DNA of 64,000 bases from Stutzerimonas nosocomialis (GTDB taxonomy: Bacteria > Pseudomonadota > Gammaproteobacteria > Pseudomonadales > Pseudomonadaceae): contig NZ_QLAE01000003.1 in assembly GCF_005876855.1 (NCBI RefSeq), positions 124,001 to 188,000 on the forward strand. The letters are read 5' to 3'. The first letter of the stretch is position 1. Each line of letters opens with the position of its first letter. This document shows, piece by piece, positions 40,350 to 51,639 of the stretch. A program made the translations under genes and the position numbers. The notes under the pieces are model-generated. The model worked only from the letters and a program-made list of their open reading frames with translations, did not search any database and had not been told where the DNA came from.

Positions 40350-43300
40350 ATGCACTCCTTGCACAGATTCCTGACGGCGAGCCTCTTCGCCCTCCTCCTC
40401 CCCTTCAGCGTCGCCCAGGCCGCCCCCGACTCGGCCTCCACCGCCCCGGCCGAAGCCGAACAGAAGCCGACCCAGAGCGCCGCGGAACAGGCCCAGCGGC
40501 TCAACGAGCAGGCCGCCGCGAACACCAAGCGCCTGGCGGACCTCAAGCAGCAGCTGGCCGGCGCGCCCAAGCAGATCAACGACGCCCAGCGCGAGCTGGC
40601 CAAGCTCAGGAGCACGCCGCCGACCGACGTCGCCGGACGCTACGCCCGGCAGAGCGCCCAGGCGATCGAACAGCGGATGACCGAGCTGCTCGAACAGCTG
40701 GCCGACATGCAGAAGGCCTTCGCCAGCGCCAACAGCCTGATCATCAGCGCCCAGACGCGCCCCGAACGCGCGCAGTCGGAAATCAGCACCAGCCAATCGC
40801 GCATCCAGGAAGTCAACGCCCTGCTCAAGACGGGGCGAGAGTCCGGCAAGCCCATCACGGGCGAGCGCCGCGCCCAACTGACCGCCGAACTGGCCGCGCT
40901 CAACGCGCTGATCGAACTCCGCCGGGAGGAGCTGGGCGGCAACAGCCTGCTGCAGGACCTGGGCAATGCACAGCGCGACCTGCTGGCCGAGCGCATCGCC
41001 CGTACCGAGCAGGAAACCGAGGCGCTGCAATCGCTGATCAACGACAAGCGCCGCGAAGAGTCGGAGCAGACCGTCGCCGAGCTGTCGCGTAAGGCCCAGC
41101 TCGCCGGCTCCGACAAGCTGGTCGCCGCCGAGAGCGCGGAGAACCTTAAGCTTTCCGACTACCTGCTGCGCGCCACCGAGCGGCACAACAAACTGACCCA
41201 GCAGAACCTGCAGACCCGCCAGCAGCTCGACAACCTCAAACAGGCCGACCAGGCGCTCGAAGAACAGATCGCCGTGCTCGAAGGCAGCCTGCTGCTCTCG
41301 AAGATCCTCTACCAGCAGAAGCAGGCGCTGCCCCAGATCAGCATGGACAACAACCTGGCCGACGAGATCGCCGATATCCGGCTGTATCAGTTCGAGCTGA
41401 ACAAGCGCCGCGAAGCCAATGCCGACCCGCAGACGTACGTCGATCAGCTGCTCGCGAACCAGCCGTCCGAAGACGTGACACCGGAACTACGCAAGACCCT
41501 GCTGGACCTGATGACCACCCGCGCGTCCCTGCTCGACCGGCTCAACCGCGAGCTGAACGCGATGCTCAACCAGTCCATCACGCTGCAGCTCAACCAGCGC
41601 CAGCTGCAGCAGACGGCACAGACCCTGCGCGACACGCTCGACGAGCAGATGTTCTGGATCCCGAGCAACAAGCCGCTGGACCTGTCCTGGCTCAACAGCG
41701 TGCCCCGACTGCTGGAAGCCCAGATCAACGCGATGCCCTGGACCTCGGTGCTGGTGGAACTGGCCGCCGGTCTGCTCGAGCGCCCGCTGTTCTTCCTGCC
41801 CCTGCTGCTGCTCATCGCCGCGCTGCTCTGGCGCCGCCAGGCCATCGAGGACAAGCTCGACGCGATGGGGCGCGACATCGGCCACTTCCGCAAGGACAGC
41901 CAGCTGCACACCCCGCTGGCATTGCTGCTCAACCTGCTGCTGGCACTGCCCGGCGCGCTGTTCCTCGCGCTCTGCGGCTACGTCCTGCAGATGGACGCCC
42001 GGGGTCAGAACTACAGCCTGGGCGCATCGCTGTACGAGGTCGCGCAAGCCTGGCTGGTGTTCTATGCCGCCTATCGCATGCTGTCGCCCGGCCGCATCGC
42101 CGAGACGCACTTCCGCTGGTCCAAACCGCAGGTCGCGTTTCTGCGCAACCAGGTGCGCCGCCTGGGCCTGATCGTCATGGCGCTGGTCGCCGTGGTGGCG
42201 ATCGCCGAGCACCAGCCCGCGGCCCTGGCCGATGACGTCATCGGCATCGTGGTGGTGATGACCTGCTTCGGCCTGATGAGCTGGCGCCTGATGCAGTTGC
42301 TGCTCAAGGGTCCGTCCAGCGAGAACGCGCCACCGGTGCGGATGCTCATCGGCCTGCTGTTCAGCGTCCTGCCGCTGGTGCTGATGGTCGCGGTCGGGTT
42401 CGGTTATTACTACACGGCGCTGAAACTGACCGACCGCCTGATCGACACCCTTTACCTGCTGATGATCTGGATCGTCCTCGAGGCGGCCCTGATACGCGCC
42501 CTGACGGTCGCGGCCAGGCGCCTGGCCTACCAGCGCGCGATGGCCAGCCGCCAGGCGCAGGACGAGGACAAGGGCGAACTCGGCGACGTCCCGCGCGAAA
42601 CCGGCATGGACATCGAGCAGGTCAACCAGCAGTCGCTGCGCCTCACCCGGCTGGCGATGTTCGGCCTGTTCCTGATCGCCCTGTACTGGGTCTGGTCGGA
42701 CCTGATCTCGGTGATCTCCTACCTCGATAACGTCACGCTCTACGAATTCACCAGCGGCACCGGCGACACCGCCACCTCGTCGCAGATCAGCCTGAGCGAC
42801 CTGCTCGGGGCGCTGGTGATCCTCGGCATCACCGTGGTGCTGGCCGGCAACCTGCCGGGCCTGCTGGAAGTCCTGGTGCTGTCGCGCATGCGCCTGGCCC
42901 AGGGCAGCGCCTATGCGACCACCACGCTGCTCTCCTATGCCCTGGCCGGCATCGGCCTGGTCTCGACCCTGTCGACCCTCGGCGTGAGCTGGGACAAGCT
43001 GCAATGGCTGGTTGCCGCACTGTCGGTGGGCCTGGGTTTCGGTCTGCAGGAAATCTTCGCCAACTTCATTTCCGGCCTGATCATCCTGTTCGAGCGGCCC
43101 GTGCGGATCGGGGACGTGGTCACCATCGGCAACCTGTCCGGCACCGTCAGCCGGATCCGCATCCGCGCGACCACCATCACCGACTTCGACCGCAAGGACA
43201 TCATCGTCCCGAACAAGACCTTCATCACCGGCCAGCTGATCAACTGGTCGCTGAGCGACACGGTCACCCGGGTCACCATCAAGGTCGGCGTCGCCTACGG

Positions 43301-43646
43301 CTCGGACCTGGACCTGGTGAAGAAAGTCCTGCACCAGGCCGCGCAAGACAATCCAAGGGTGCTCAAGGATCCGGAGCCACTGGTGTTCTTCCTCAACTTC
43401 GGCGAAAGCACCCTGGATCACGAGCTGCGCATCCACGTACGGGATCTGGGCGACCGCAACCCAGCCACCGACGAGATCAACCGCTACATCGATCGTGAAT
43501 TCAACCGGCTCGGCATCAGCATCGCGTTCCGCCAGGTGGATGTTTTCCTCAAGAACGTCGACGGCAAGCAGTTGCAGCTTGGCCAGCCCGCCGACACGGA
43601 CGAGAAACCCGACCGGTCGGCACCGGCAGCCGGCGATCAGGCCTGA
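40350..43646 (+). CDS. mscK: Large mechanosensitive channel, MscK/KefA type
   Basis: Encodes 1098 residues. Signal peptide (cleavage near VAQAA, residue 25), a long periplasmic coiled-coil region rich in Gln/Glu (about 40-470), about nine membrane helices (about 480-870), then an MscS-like pore helix and beta domain: VAALSVGLGFGLQEIFANFISGLIILFERPVRIGDVV at roughly 886-922, with TTITDFDRKDIIVPNK following. The channel opens under membrane tension to release solutes in hypo-osmotic shock; MscK in E. coli also responds to K+. Length and order match MscK; the exact paralogue name is tentative. Confidence 0.9.
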   Translation: MHSLHRFLTASLFALLLPFSVAQAAPDSASTAPAEAEQKPTQSAAEQAQRLNEQAAANTKRLADLKQQLAGAPKQINDAQRELAKLRSTPPTDVAGRYARQSAQAIEQRMTELLEQLADMQKAFASANSLIISAQTRPERAQSEISTSQSRIQEVNALLKTGRESGKPITGERRAQLTAELAALNALIELRREELGGNSLLQDLGNAQRDLLAERIARTEQETEALQSLINDKRREESEQTVAELSRKAQLAGSDKLVAAESAENLKLSDYLLRATERHNKLTQQNLQTRQQLDNLKQADQALEEQIAVLEGSLLLSKILYQQKQALPQISMDNNLADEIADIRLYQFELNKRREANADPQTYVDQLLANQPSEDVTPELRKTLLDLMTTRASLLDRLNRELNAMLNQSITLQLNQRQLQQTAQTLRDTLDEQMFWIPSNKPLDLSWLNSVPRLLEAQINAMPWTSVLVELAAGLLERPLFFLPLLLLIAALLWRRQAIEDKLDAMGRDIGHFRKDSQLHTPLALLLNLLLALPGALFLALCGYVLQMDARGQNYSLGASLYEVAQAWLVFYAAYRMLSPGRIAETHFRWSKPQVAFLRNQVRRLGLIVMALVAVVAIAEHQPAALADDVIGIVVVMTCFGLMSWRLMQLLLKGPSSENAPPVRMLIGLLFSVLPLVLMVAVGFGYYYTALKLTDRLIDTLYLLMIWIVLEAALIRALTVAARRLAYQRAMASRQAQDEDKGELGDVPRETGMDIEQVNQQSLRLTRLAMFGLFLIALYWVWSDLISVISYLDNVTLYEFTSGTGDTATSSQISLSDLLGALVILGITVVLAGNLPGLLEVLVLSRMRLAQGSAYATTTLLSYALAGIGLVSTLSTLGVSWDKLQWLVAALSVGLGFGLQEIFANFISGLIILFERPVRIGDVVTIGNLSGTVSRIRIRATTITDFDRKDIIVPNKTFITGQLINWSLSDTVTRVTIKVGVAYGSDLDLVKKVLHQAAQDNPRVLKDPEPLVFFLNFGESTLDHELRIHVRDLGDRNPATDEINRYIDREFNRLGISIAFRQVDVFLKNVDGKQLQLGQPADTDEKPDRSAPAAGDQA

Positions 43647-43720
43647 GGAACGCAGCCAACCCCAGGGCCTCCAACCTCGAAAGCGCCCGGCGTGACGCCG
43701 GGCGTGCCAGAATGCCCTGA

Positions 43721-45193
<1,473 letters not shown>

Positions 45194-45201
45194 GCCACCG
45201 C

Positions 45202-45326
45202 TGCGCAAGAACCTGCGCACCGTAACGTCGGCCGGGCGCCCGCAGAACGTCTGCAGCGCTAGTGCCGCGGCCCTCCTGGCCTGATTGCGCCAGTTGTTGC
45301 ACAGGGGTGCGCAAGAACTGGCGCAA
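45202..45326. promoter_or_regulatory. Three related upstream elements for the hcp sigma-54 promoter
   Basis: TGCGCAAGAACCTGCGCA (45202-45219) and TGCGCAAGAACTGGCGCA (45308-45325) are near-identical 18-mers in the same orientation. The segment from 45283 is a related copy in reverse orientation. Together the second and third make a perfect 11-bp inverted repeat, TTGCGCCAGTT (45285-45295) and AACTGGCGCAA (45316-45326). They lie 85-210 bp upstream of the -24/-12 promoter, where sigma-54 activators bind. The activator gene is not in the window. Confidence 0.6.
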
Positions 45327-45410
45327 CTTTCTGTGACGCCTTCCGCAAGCGCTTGTCTGCGGCGCCTCTCTTAATAGCTAACCTACTGATTTAATTGATT
45401 TTTCACAGAG

Positions 45411-45426
45411 TGGCACGTCCCTTGTA
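45411..45426 (+). promoter_or_regulatory. Sigma-54 (-24/-12) promoter of hcp
   Basis: TGGCACGTCCCTTGTA matches the RpoN consensus TGGCACG-N4-TTGCA with a single mismatch in the -12 block. Its position gives a start near 45438, 35 bp before the hcp ATG. RpoN control of hcp genes by VasH/Sfa-type activators is known for T6SS; here it is inferred. Confidence 0.8.
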
Positions 45427-45472
45427 ATGACTTGTCCGCCATCCGGCATTCAACAAGGCAAGGAGAGCGCTC

Positions 45473-45991
45473 ATGCCAACACCCGCGTATATGTCCCTCG
45501 AAGGCACCAAGCAAGGCCTGATCACCGCCGGTACTTTCACCGAGGACTCGGTAGGCAATATTTTCCAGGAAGGCCACGAAGACCAGATCCTGGTTCAGGC
45601 ATTCAACCACCAGGTCATCATCCCGCGTGACCCACAGTCCGGCCAGCCCACCGGCCAGCGCGTTCACAAGCCGCTGATGATCACCAAGGTTTTCGACAAG
45701 TCGTCGCCGCTGATCTTCAACGCCCTGACCTCCGGCGAGCGCCTGTCCAAGTGCCGCCTGGAGTGGTACCGCACCTCCTCCACCGGTACCCAGGAGCACT
45801 ACTTCACCATCGAGCTGGAAGACGCCGTGATCGTCGACGTGCAGTCGCGCATGCCGAACTGCCAGGACCCGAACATGTCCCACTTCACCCACCTCGAAGA
45901 CGTCTACTTCACCTACCGCAAGATCGTCTGGACCCACGAAGTCTCCGGTACTTCCGGCTCCGACGACTGGCGCACCCCGATCTCGGCCTAA
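45473..45991 (+). CDS. hcp: Type VI secretion tube protein Hcp
   Basis: Encodes 172 residues, the length of the P. aeruginosa HcpA/B/C group. It starts MPTPAYMSLEGTKQGLITAG and contains GHEDQILVQAFNHQVIIPRD, HKPLMITKVFDKSSP and the C-terminal HEVSGTSGSDDWR, all family hallmarks. Hcp hexamers stack to form the inner tube of the T6SS and carry small effectors. An AAGGAG site is seven bases upstream of the ATG. It is followed by vgrG with a hairpin between, and no sheath or baseplate genes are nearby, so this is an accessory island. Confidence 0.97.
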   Translation: MPTPAYMSLEGTKQGLITAGTFTEDSVGNIFQEGHEDQILVQAFNHQVIIPRDPQSGQPTGQRVHKPLMITKVFDKSSPLIFNALTSGERLSKCRLEWYRTSSTGTQEHYFTIELEDAVIVDVQSRMPNCQDPNMSHFTHLEDVYFTYRKIVWTHEVSGTSGSDDWRTPISA

Positions 45992-46025
45992 GCCCGGATC
46001 GGCCGCACGGACATCGGTAGTCACC

Positions 46026-46049
46026 ATCGGCCAGGTTTACCTGGCCGAT
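46026..46049 (+). terminator. Hairpin after hcp (probable terminator or attenuator)
   Basis: ATCGGCCAGG (46026-46035), loop TTTA and CCTGGCCGAT (46040-46049) form a perfect ten-pair stem 34 bp after the hcp stop. Only GCGTTTCT follows, a weak T-tract, so termination may be partial. That would give more Hcp than VgrG. Confidence 0.55.
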
Positions 46050-46198
46050 GCGTTTCTGGCCGACGCATTCGGCAAATACCGCAGTGCTTCACACGGCCGC
46101 TTCGCCAGACAGGCGAAAATGATCACCCGATTTCCGCGGACCGTCCTCTTGGGCCGATCCGCTCTACGGCAGGCATGGCAACCATGCGATGCCGCCTT

Positions 46199-46218
46199 GC
46201 GGACCCTCCTGGGTCCGC
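46199..46218 (+). repeat. Hairpin upstream of vgrG
   Basis: GCGGACCC (46199-46206), loop TCCT and GGGTCCGC (46211-46218) form an eight-pair stem ending 30 bp before the vgrG ATG. There is no T-run; it may mark an RNA-processing or translation-control site in the vgrG leader. Confidence 0.45.
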
Positions 46219-46248
46219 CGCCATGGACTGGTTACAGAGGGACAGGGA

Positions 46249-48339
46249 ATGTTCAACCCGGCCAACGACACCCATTTCAGCCTCGCCATCGAAGGCATCG
46301 CACACGACCTGCAGGTGCTCGCGTTCACGGGGCGGGAAGCGCTCTCGCAGCCCTTCGCCTTCGAGCTCGAACTGGTCAGCGAACGCCCTGATCTCGATCT
46401 CGAAGCCCTGCTGCACCAGCCCGCCTTCCTCGCCCTCTCGCCGGCCGGCAACGGCATCCATGGTCTGATCTACCGCGTCGCCCAGGGCGATTCGGGCAAG
46501 CGCCTGACCCGCTATCACATCACCCTGCGCCCGCAGCTGGCCTACCTGGCTCACCGCACCAACCAGCGCATCTTCCAGCACCTGACGGTGGAGAAGATCA
46601 TCAGTCAGGTACTCGAAGAGCATGGCATCCAGGCCAATGCCTTCCGCTTCGGCTTCGGCTCGGTCTACCCCGAGCGCGACTACTGCGTGCAGTACGACGA
46701 GAGCGACCTGCACTTCATCCAGCGCCTGTGCGAGGAGGAAGGCATTCACTACCACTTCCAGCACAGCACCGCGGGCCATGTGCTGATCTTCGGCGACGAC
46801 CAGACGGGCTTCCCGAAGCTCTCACCGGTGGCCTATCAGCAGAACTCCGGGCTGGTGGCCGACCAGCCGGTGGTCAAGCGCTTCGCCCTGCGGGTCGAGA
46901 CCCGCGCCAGCCGCGTCACCCGCCGCGACTACGACTTCGAGAAACCGCGCCTGACCCTGGAAGGCGCCTTTCAGAGCGAATTCCAGCCGGACCTGGAAGA
47001 CTACGACTACCCCGGCCGCTTCACCGACCGCGCCCGCGGCAAGCACCTGTCCCAACGCGCCCTGGAACGCCACCGCAGCGACTTCGAGCTGGCCGAAGGC
47101 GAGAGCGACCAGCCGCAGCTGGTCACCGGCCACTTCCTCGCCTTGACCGAACACCCGCGCGGCGACTGGAACCAGCTCTGGCTGCTGAACGAGATCCTCC
47201 ACGAAGGCAAACAGCCGCAGGTGCTGGAGGAGTCGGTGACGAGCGATAGCCTCGCCCGTGACGGCTTTACCCAGGGCTACCGCAACCACTTCACCGCCAC
47301 GCCTTGGGACATCCCCTTCCGCCCGGCCCTGAACCACCCCAAACCCAAGGTGCTCGGCAGCCAGACCGCCGTCGTTACCGGCCCGGCCGGTGAAGAAATC
47401 CACTGCGACCAGTACGGCCGCGTGAAGGTCCAGTTCCACTGGGACCGCGACGGCCAGGCCGACGACAAGACCAGCTGCTGGCTGCGTGTCAGTTCGAGCT
47501 GGGCGGGTGATCGCTACGGCGGCATCGCCATCCCGCGGGTCGGCATGGAAGTGCTGGTCACCTTCCTCGAAGGCGACCCCGACCAGCCCCTGGTCACCGG
47601 CTGCCTGTACCACAAGGAACATGTCGTCCCCTACGACCTGCCCGCCAACAAGACCCGCAGTGTCTTCAAGACCCTGAGCTCCCCCGGCGGTGGCGGCTAC
47701 AACGAACTGCGCATCGAAGACCGCAAAGGCGCCGAGCAGATCTACGTCCACGCCCAGCGCGACTGGGACGAAAACATCGAGCACGACCAGAAGATCCGCG
47801 TCGGCCACGAACGCCACGACACCGTCGAGGCCAACGCCTACAGCGAATTTCGCGCCGAAGAACACCGCACCACCCACGCCGACCGCAAGACCGAAATCCG
47901 CGCCAACGACCACCTCACCGTGGGCAACAACCAGCACGTGAAGATCGGCACCGGACAGTTCGTCGAGGCGGGCAATGAAATTCACCTCTCCAGCGGCCTG
48001 AAAGTCGTCCTCGAAGCGGGCAGCGAGCTCACCTTCAAAGCCGCCGGCAGCTTCATCAAACTCGACGCAAGCGGCATCACGATGGTCGGCCCGGTAATCA
48101 AGATGAACTCGGGTGGAAGTCTGGGGAACGGGTCGGGCGCGGCGCCCATCTCCCCGACATTGCCCAAGCCTGCCGATACCGCACCAGTAGGCGAGAAAAC
48201 CGGCACTGCCAATCTCAACCAGTTGCCGGCTCCAACTGAAAAAGGGGCCACGGGGCCGCAACAATTGATCGTGGACGTCTGGGGTGACCCAGAACAAGGC
48301 GGGCAGGTTGAACTGCTCGACCCAGAGGAGGACGCATGA
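46249..48339 (+). CDS. vgrG: Type VI secretion spike protein VgrG
   Basis: Encodes 696 residues from ATG 46249. The gp27-like N-terminal half (about 1-400; FNPANDTHFSLAIEG, YCVQYDESDLHFIQRLCEEEGIHYHF) is followed by the gp5 OB domain (DQYGRVKVQFHWDRDG, SSSWAGDRYGGIAIPRVGMEVLVTFLEGDPDQPLVTG) and a beta-helix built of short repeats (about 530-625). The last ~70 residues are a Pro/Gly-rich tail ending in acidic residues that probably recruits the cargo encoded next. Its stop overlaps the effector ATG (ATGA). Confidence 0.96.
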   Translation: MFNPANDTHFSLAIEGIAHDLQVLAFTGREALSQPFAFELELVSERPDLDLEALLHQPAFLALSPAGNGIHGLIYRVAQGDSGKRLTRYHITLRPQLAYLAHRTNQRIFQHLTVEKIISQVLEEHGIQANAFRFGFGSVYPERDYCVQYDESDLHFIQRLCEEEGIHYHFQHSTAGHVLIFGDDQTGFPKLSPVAYQQNSGLVADQPVVKRFALRVETRASRVTRRDYDFEKPRLTLEGAFQSEFQPDLEDYDYPGRFTDRARGKHLSQRALERHRSDFELAEGESDQPQLVTGHFLALTEHPRGDWNQLWLLNEILHEGKQPQVLEESVTSDSLARDGFTQGYRNHFTATPWDIPFRPALNHPKPKVLGSQTAVVTGPAGEEIHCDQYGRVKVQFHWDRDGQADDKTSCWLRVSSSWAGDRYGGIAIPRVGMEVLVTFLEGDPDQPLVTGCLYHKEHVVPYDLPANKTRSVFKTLSSPGGGGYNELRIEDRKGAEQIYVHAQRDWDENIEHDQKIRVGHERHDTVEANAYSEFRAEEHRTTHADRKTEIRANDHLTVGNNQHVKIGTGQFVEAGNEIHLSSGLKVVLEAGSELTFKAAGSFIKLDASGITMVGPVIKMNSGGSLGNGSGAAPISPTLPKPADTAPVGEKTGTANLNQLPAPTEKGATGPQQLIVDVWGDPEQGGQVELLDPEEDA

Positions 48340-51300
48340 GCGAGTTGAAGGATCAACCTATCGAGCAAGGTGTTCGCAAGCGCACCCAATACGAAGATGC
48401 TCAGCGTAAGCGGCTCGTGCTGAATATCGAGCGAGAGGACGGTGGCAGGCTCACTCTGCCCATCGCTGTGGATATGCGCAGCCACGACGAAGAAGAGAAC
48501 ATCCAACAGAACACCTTCCTGGCCATCATGCCGCTGGCCAGGCTGCCGGGCCATAATGCCTATAACGAAGCGCCTCGCGGAGCACTACCACGCCCTGGTC
48601 GCATATACGTATTTCAGAATGGCAAGCTTTGGCGTGAAGTCTTGTGCGACGGCAAAGGCAATATGCAGGATGTCGACCTCGCCCATTGGCGCAAGCAGGC
48701 CGATAACGGAGCTGCTGCCGATGACCGGCCATCGGTGGGCAAGCAGCAGCAGGTGGTACTGATTCCCATCCTTGTGCAAGGGCAATCCGTCGCCAACAAC
48801 TACCTGTTGGCATACAGCGAAAAACCCTGGACTTGGGAATATATCCGCTGGCTCGAAGAGGATCAGAATCGCGTCAAGTGCCGCGCCCAGATCGTCGCTT
48901 TCGCCTGGTCGGCGGCCGTCGTGGGGGCGAGCCAATGGCGGCCAACACAGACCATGCCGGCTGTGGTAATCAGCGCTCAGACCGACGGCTTTCGAGCGCG
49001 TGATTTGAGCATCGAAAGCCTGCTGAGCGATCCCGCCCTGTTCACTCCCAGCCTCAGCAGCATCCCCTCGAACGAAATGAGCAGCCGCATGCAGCTACGC
49101 CTGGAAGAGCTGGCGGCCGCGACCCAAGCGCCACAGCCACTGCCACTGCCAACCGTGGAAGCCGGCACGGATGTGCTGGCCGAACGCAATATGCGTACTT
49201 ATCCGAGACTGGTGGGGTTGATGCTCGATGACCCACTGTTCGCACTCAGACATGCCTGTGCCCAGGCGCGCCTGGCAGAGTCCTATCTGCTTACCCTCAA
49301 TGCGCTGGTGCCGCATCGGGCGAATGGACAATATGCCCACGCGCTATACAGTTCAGTGCTGCAAGCCCCCCGAAGCCCCTTGGGCAAGTTCAAGAAACAT
49401 TTGAATCTCGAACAACTACGGGACACGGTCTTCGAAGGCGAGCGCAAATTGGCCCGCGATCATCTCGCCTCGCAACTCCAGCGCTTGGTCAGCCTGCTAT
49501 CAGACGTGCCGCTGGCGGCGCTTTTGTGGGATTGGCAATACACCCATGATGAGCGCCTGCTGGAGCCCTATCAGCTACTCAGCGACATATTCAACACGCT
49601 CGGGAAACTGCCCGAACACATCGACGCCTTATCCCAGGCAAGCGCCAGCAACCCCTTGCAAGGCTCTATCTTCCAACTGAGCGAGCGACTCCTGAGCGGT
49701 CGTCATCCTCTCACCATGCACTTCCTGGCACAGCAGGATGGCAGCCTGCCCGAAGCGGTAACGCGCCTGATCGCTCTGGCCTCGAAAAAACGTGACCCGG
49801 ACTCGAACCTCATGGGCGTGAGCAGTCTGCTGCATGTTGCCAATATCGATCCCCAAGACACGGACAAAGGGCTGGTCTACAAGAACCTGCACGCGCTGAT
49901 CGGCGACTTTATGGATACGTTCTCCGTGGCGGTGCTGACCCAGGTTCAGCGACTGCATGCAGCCGATGTCACGGTGGCCATCCATTTCAACCGACTGTTC
50001 GGCCCAACACTCGGCGTCCTTGATAAGCTTTCGCCTAGCTGGCGCGGCGTGCAACTGGTAACCAATTCCCAAGCCCAGGCAGCGAACCTGAGAATCATCG
50101 GTATCCAGGGTGAAGGGCTGAGTAACGGGCTGACCACTTCAGAGCGCGTAGCGCTGACTCGCAAGAACTATCTATTCGCCAATGTCACGAACGCCGACAA
50201 GCAGGTCGTAGCCTCCACCAGCCCTCGCCAGGTGGGCCAGGGGCTACCCAATTATGGTCCTGGCGTTATCTTCGCGGCGCCAGCCGACCATCCTGAGGTC
50301 GTCAAATACAGTGCCTGGCGACATGCCGTCGCCAGCAAGATGGACACGGTCGCTCAGTCTCCCTCACTACCTGTGGTTGCTGTGGCCTGTGCCTTATATA
50401 ACCTGAGTGCGCAGATTGAGGGGATGAGGGCCTTGAAAAGCGAAGCGGGGGATGGGGAGGATCGCTACCGTGCTGGATACCTATCCGCAGCCGCAGATCT
50501 TGTGGTTGCTTCAGGAAATCTGTCCAAACTTATTCTTGGTGGTGAAAACCAACTCGTAACTGCTCTAAACAAACCTCGCTTCAATGTCTCCAAACTCTCA
50601 ACCCGCTGGGCCATGAACTTGGCAGAACAAACGGGCAGCCCGCGCTTACCAATGCTGCGTGCGCTTTCGGGTGGCGCCATGCTTTTTACGACAGCGATTA
50701 CCGTCTGGGACGCCAAGCGCGCCTGGCACCAGGGCGACCGCGATGCCGCGCTGGCCTATGGCGTGGCAGCGGCAGGCGGAGCAGCCTGGACGGCCTACGC
50801 CTTAGGCATGTGTATCAACCCAGTGGTGTTGGTGGCCGGCGCAGTGCTCTTTATCGGCGGCAGCATAGTGGCCGGCTGGCTGGTCGACAGTGATATCGAG
50901 GCGTTGCTGAAGAATGGGCCGTTTGGCAAGGATCATGGCCAGACCGGCATGCTCGATAAGGTATTCGGCGACGACCAGCGCTTTGCCCACCTCAGCGATC
51001 CGAAGACTGCCTACCAGCAACTGATCGGTATTCTCGGCAGACCCATGATCCAGGCCAGCCGCCTGAGTGATTGGCTCGACCAGGCACCACCCAGCGTGCG
51101 CTCTGCTCTTGACACCATCAACAGGCAACGGCCGCCCCTGTACAATGTTCTAGAATGCCGCCGCGTATCCGCACAGCCCTTCGAGCGTGACGACTGGGTA
51201 GTACGCATCCATTCGCCGCTGCTGGGCATGTTCGATGCTCAACATTTTCAGTTCTACGCCAGGGAAGAGGTGGCCACCCTCCCCTTCACCGGCGTCTTCA

Positions 51301-51638
51301 ACGTAGAGCACCCAGAACGCCGCCCTATCGACGAACCCAAATTGTCGGCGTACCCGCTGGACAATACTTCTGTGCTCTACATTCTGCCCAAACAATTCCC
51401 GGTCATGACGCAAACGCCCCTGCAGCGCCATGCTCAGCGGGTTACCCAACGCCTCAAGGTCTTTGGCCAGTTCCGCCTGGCCAAGCAGGCAGACCGTACC
51501 GACGGACTGATACTGCCGCAGCCGAGTCCCAAAACCTGGCAATCTTATCGAGCGGCTTTTGCCCTACCGCCAAAGCCGGACACCCAAACGGACGAAGCGC
51601 CTTACTGGCAGATCGAAACCCTGGAATTCAAGGTATGA
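48336..51638 (+). CDS. Candidate VgrG-linked T6SS effector, VasX-like / BTH_I2691 type
   Basis: Encodes 1100 residues, coupled to vgrG by an ATGA overlap. The N-terminal ~200 residues contain the PLRPGRIYVF-like segment LPRPGRIYVFQNGKLWREV, reminiscent of the VasX N-terminal region. A long helical middle follows, then two or three Gly/Ala-rich membrane segments (about 778-796, 806-826, 828-850; VVLVAGAVLFIGGSIVAGWLV) and a soluble C-terminus of ~240 residues. This plan fits colicin-like, membrane-permeabilising T6SS effectors. I recall PA5265 beside a VgrG in P. aeruginosa with a similar layout. Base composition is less GC-rich than flanking housekeeping genes. Toxicity is inferred, not seen. 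Confidence 0.7.
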   Translation: MSELKDQPIEQGVRKRTQYEDAQRKRLVLNIEREDGGRLTLPIAVDMRSHDEEENIQQNTFLAIMPLARLPGHNAYNEAPRGALPRPGRIYVFQNGKLWREVLCDGKGNMQDVDLAHWRKQADNGAAADDRPSVGKQQQVVLIPILVQGQSVANNYLLAYSEKPWTWEYIRWLEEDQNRVKCRAQIVAFAWSAAVVGASQWRPTQTMPAVVISAQTDGFRARDLSIESLLSDPALFTPSLSSIPSNEMSSRMQLRLEELAAATQAPQPLPLPTVEAGTDVLAERNMRTYPRLVGLMLDDPLFALRHACAQARLAESYLLTLNALVPHRANGQYAHALYSSVLQAPRSPLGKFKKHLNLEQLRDTVFEGERKLARDHLASQLQRLVSLLSDVPLAALLWDWQYTHDERLLEPYQLLSDIFNTLGKLPEHIDALSQASASNPLQGSIFQLSERLLSGRHPLTMHFLAQQDGSLPEAVTRLIALASKKRDPDSNLMGVSSLLHVANIDPQDTDKGLVYKNLHALIGDFMDTFSVAVLTQVQRLHAADVTVAIHFNRLFGPTLGVLDKLSPSWRGVQLVTNSQAQAANLRIIGIQGEGLSNGLTTSERVALTRKNYLFANVTNADKQVVASTSPRQVGQGLPNYGPGVIFAAPADHPEVVKYSAWRHAVASKMDTVAQSPSLPVVAVACALYNLSAQIEGMRALKSEAGDGEDRYRAGYLSAAADLVVASGNLSKLILGGENQLVTALNKPRFNVSKLSTRWAMNLAEQTGSPRLPMLRALSGGAMLFTTAITVWDAKRAWHQGDRDAALAYGVAAAGGAAWTAYALGMCINPVVLVAGAVLFIGGSIVAGWLVDSDIEALLKNGPFGKDHGQTGMLDKVFGDDQRFAHLSDPKTAYQQLIGILGRPMIQASRLSDWLDQAPPSVRSALDTINRQRPPLYNVLECRRVSAQPFERDDWVVRIHSPLLGMFDAQHFQFYAREEVATLPFTGVFNVEHPERRPIDEPKLSAYPLDNTSVLYILPKQFPVMTQTPLQRHAQRVTQRLKVFGQFRLAKQADRTDGLILPQPSPKTWQSYRAAFALPPKPDTQTDEAPYWQIETLEFKV

Positions 51639-51639
51639 C

